Made by a program: the position numbers and the translations under genes. This document shows, piece by piece, positions 5,238-5,425 of a DNA stretch of 5,425 nucleotides. Origin of the DNA: CAXGUU01 sp964012875 (lineage in GTDB: Bacteria; Pseudomonadota; Gammaproteobacteria; Ga0077536). Every line of letters starts with the position of its first letter. The stretch's first letter is position 1. Where the stretch lies: positions 1-5,425 of the forward strand of contig CAXGUU010000227.1 of assembly GCA_964012875.1 (NCBI GenBank), read 5' to 3'. A model generated the notes under the pieces. The model saw only the letters and a list, made by a program, of their open reading frames with translations. It searched no databases and was not told where the DNA came from.

Positions 5238-5425
5238 AGCAGACAGTTTAGGCAAGTGTTACACCTCGTTCATTGAAAGTAGACTTTAATCAAGGTTTCG
5301 CCGGGCTATTCGTCCAATTCTTTTTAGCTAAATTGTCCGAGTCAGTACTGCTTTAAAAAGGTTGGTAGAGAGCTAAGTAGTGATCAGATCTTCTGTAAGG
5401 ATCTGTACGATCTTTTCTTCTCTGA
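5173..5425. other. Intergenic region after the cyclase, no gene seen
   Basis: This last 253 bases is visibly more AT-rich than the genes to its left and has stops in all frames. It holds the 22-codon ORF above, a 10-bp perfect palindrome TTTAGCTAAA at 5323-5332, and a GATC cluster near the right edge. No stem followed by a T-run good enough for a rho-independent terminator of the cyclase gene was found. It probably includes the upstream region of a gene beyond the window. Confidence 0.5.
5382..5412. repeat. Cluster of four GATC sites with a small inverted repeat
   Basis: GATC occurs at 5382-5385, 5387-5390, 5400-5403 and 5409-5412. CAGATC (5385-5390) and GATCTG (5400-5405) form a 6+6-bp inverted repeat with a 9-base loop. 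A short pyrimidine run (TCTTTTCTTCTCT) follows. GATC is the Dam methylation site in many gammaproteobacteria. The cluster may be a methylation-sensitive control site, a weak hairpin or chance. Confidence 0.3.

Noticed and set aside
5315..5335. CAATT...AATTG inverted pair around the TTTAGCTAAA palindrome, considered as an attachment or regulator site.
   Set aside because: The two symmetries have different centres and the arms are short in AT-rich sequence, so chance is enough.

Overview
The window looks like a piece of the chromosome of a Gram-negative bacterium, most likely a proteobacterium and perhaps a gammaproteobacterium. The grounds are the protein families present, GTG starts mixed with ATG, moderately GC-rich coding sequence and an exported cyclase-family hydrolase. 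The assignment is an inference; there is no rRNA, tRNA or other marker gene here.

Positions 1-3992 are a divergent pair of two-gene operons of the kind found in cell-surface glycan (exopolysaccharide, LPS or glycolipid) clusters. Leftward run a polysaccharide-deacetylase-like protein (369-1688) and, coupled through a 4-bp GTGA overlap, the start of a flippase-like membrane protein of the lysylphosphatidylglycerol-synthase transmembrane family (1-372, cut by the window edge). Rightward run a DegT/DnrJ/EryC1/StrS-type PLP aminotransferase (1822-3027) and a FemAB/GNAT-like acyltransferase (3066-3992). The 133-bp gap between them (1689-1821) holds a 6+6-bp inverted repeat overlapping a perfect TATAAT on the leftward strand. 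A simple reading is that the aminotransferase makes an amino sugar, the FemAB-like enzyme acylates it, the deacetylase-like protein trims or recognises the glycan, and the membrane protein serves lipid or glycan handling. No glycosyltransferase, polymerase or exporter lies in the window, so this part is inference.

Positions 3993-5425 look like a different locus joined on. Just upstream of a cyclase-family gene is the C-terminal tail of an amidase-signature protein (about 4037-4177). Its body is missing, but its stop codon still overlaps the cyclase ATG as ATGA. The cyclase (4174-5172) has a very strong Shine-Dalgarno, a signal peptide and a Gln variant of the cyclase-family metal motif. The amidase-cyclase pair was presumably once a small hydrolytic operon whose first gene was truncated by a rearrangement that placed it behind the glycan genes.

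Positions 5173-5425 hold no convincing gene. A 22-codon ORF starts in another ATGA overlap, and the last 45 bases contain four GATC sites within 31 bp plus a small inverted repeat. No CRISPR array, insertion sequence, RNA gene or clear rho-independent terminator was seen. I did not find a clearly new system; the best leads are the truncated amidase, the divergent control region, the aminotransferase/FemAB pairing and the GATC cluster.
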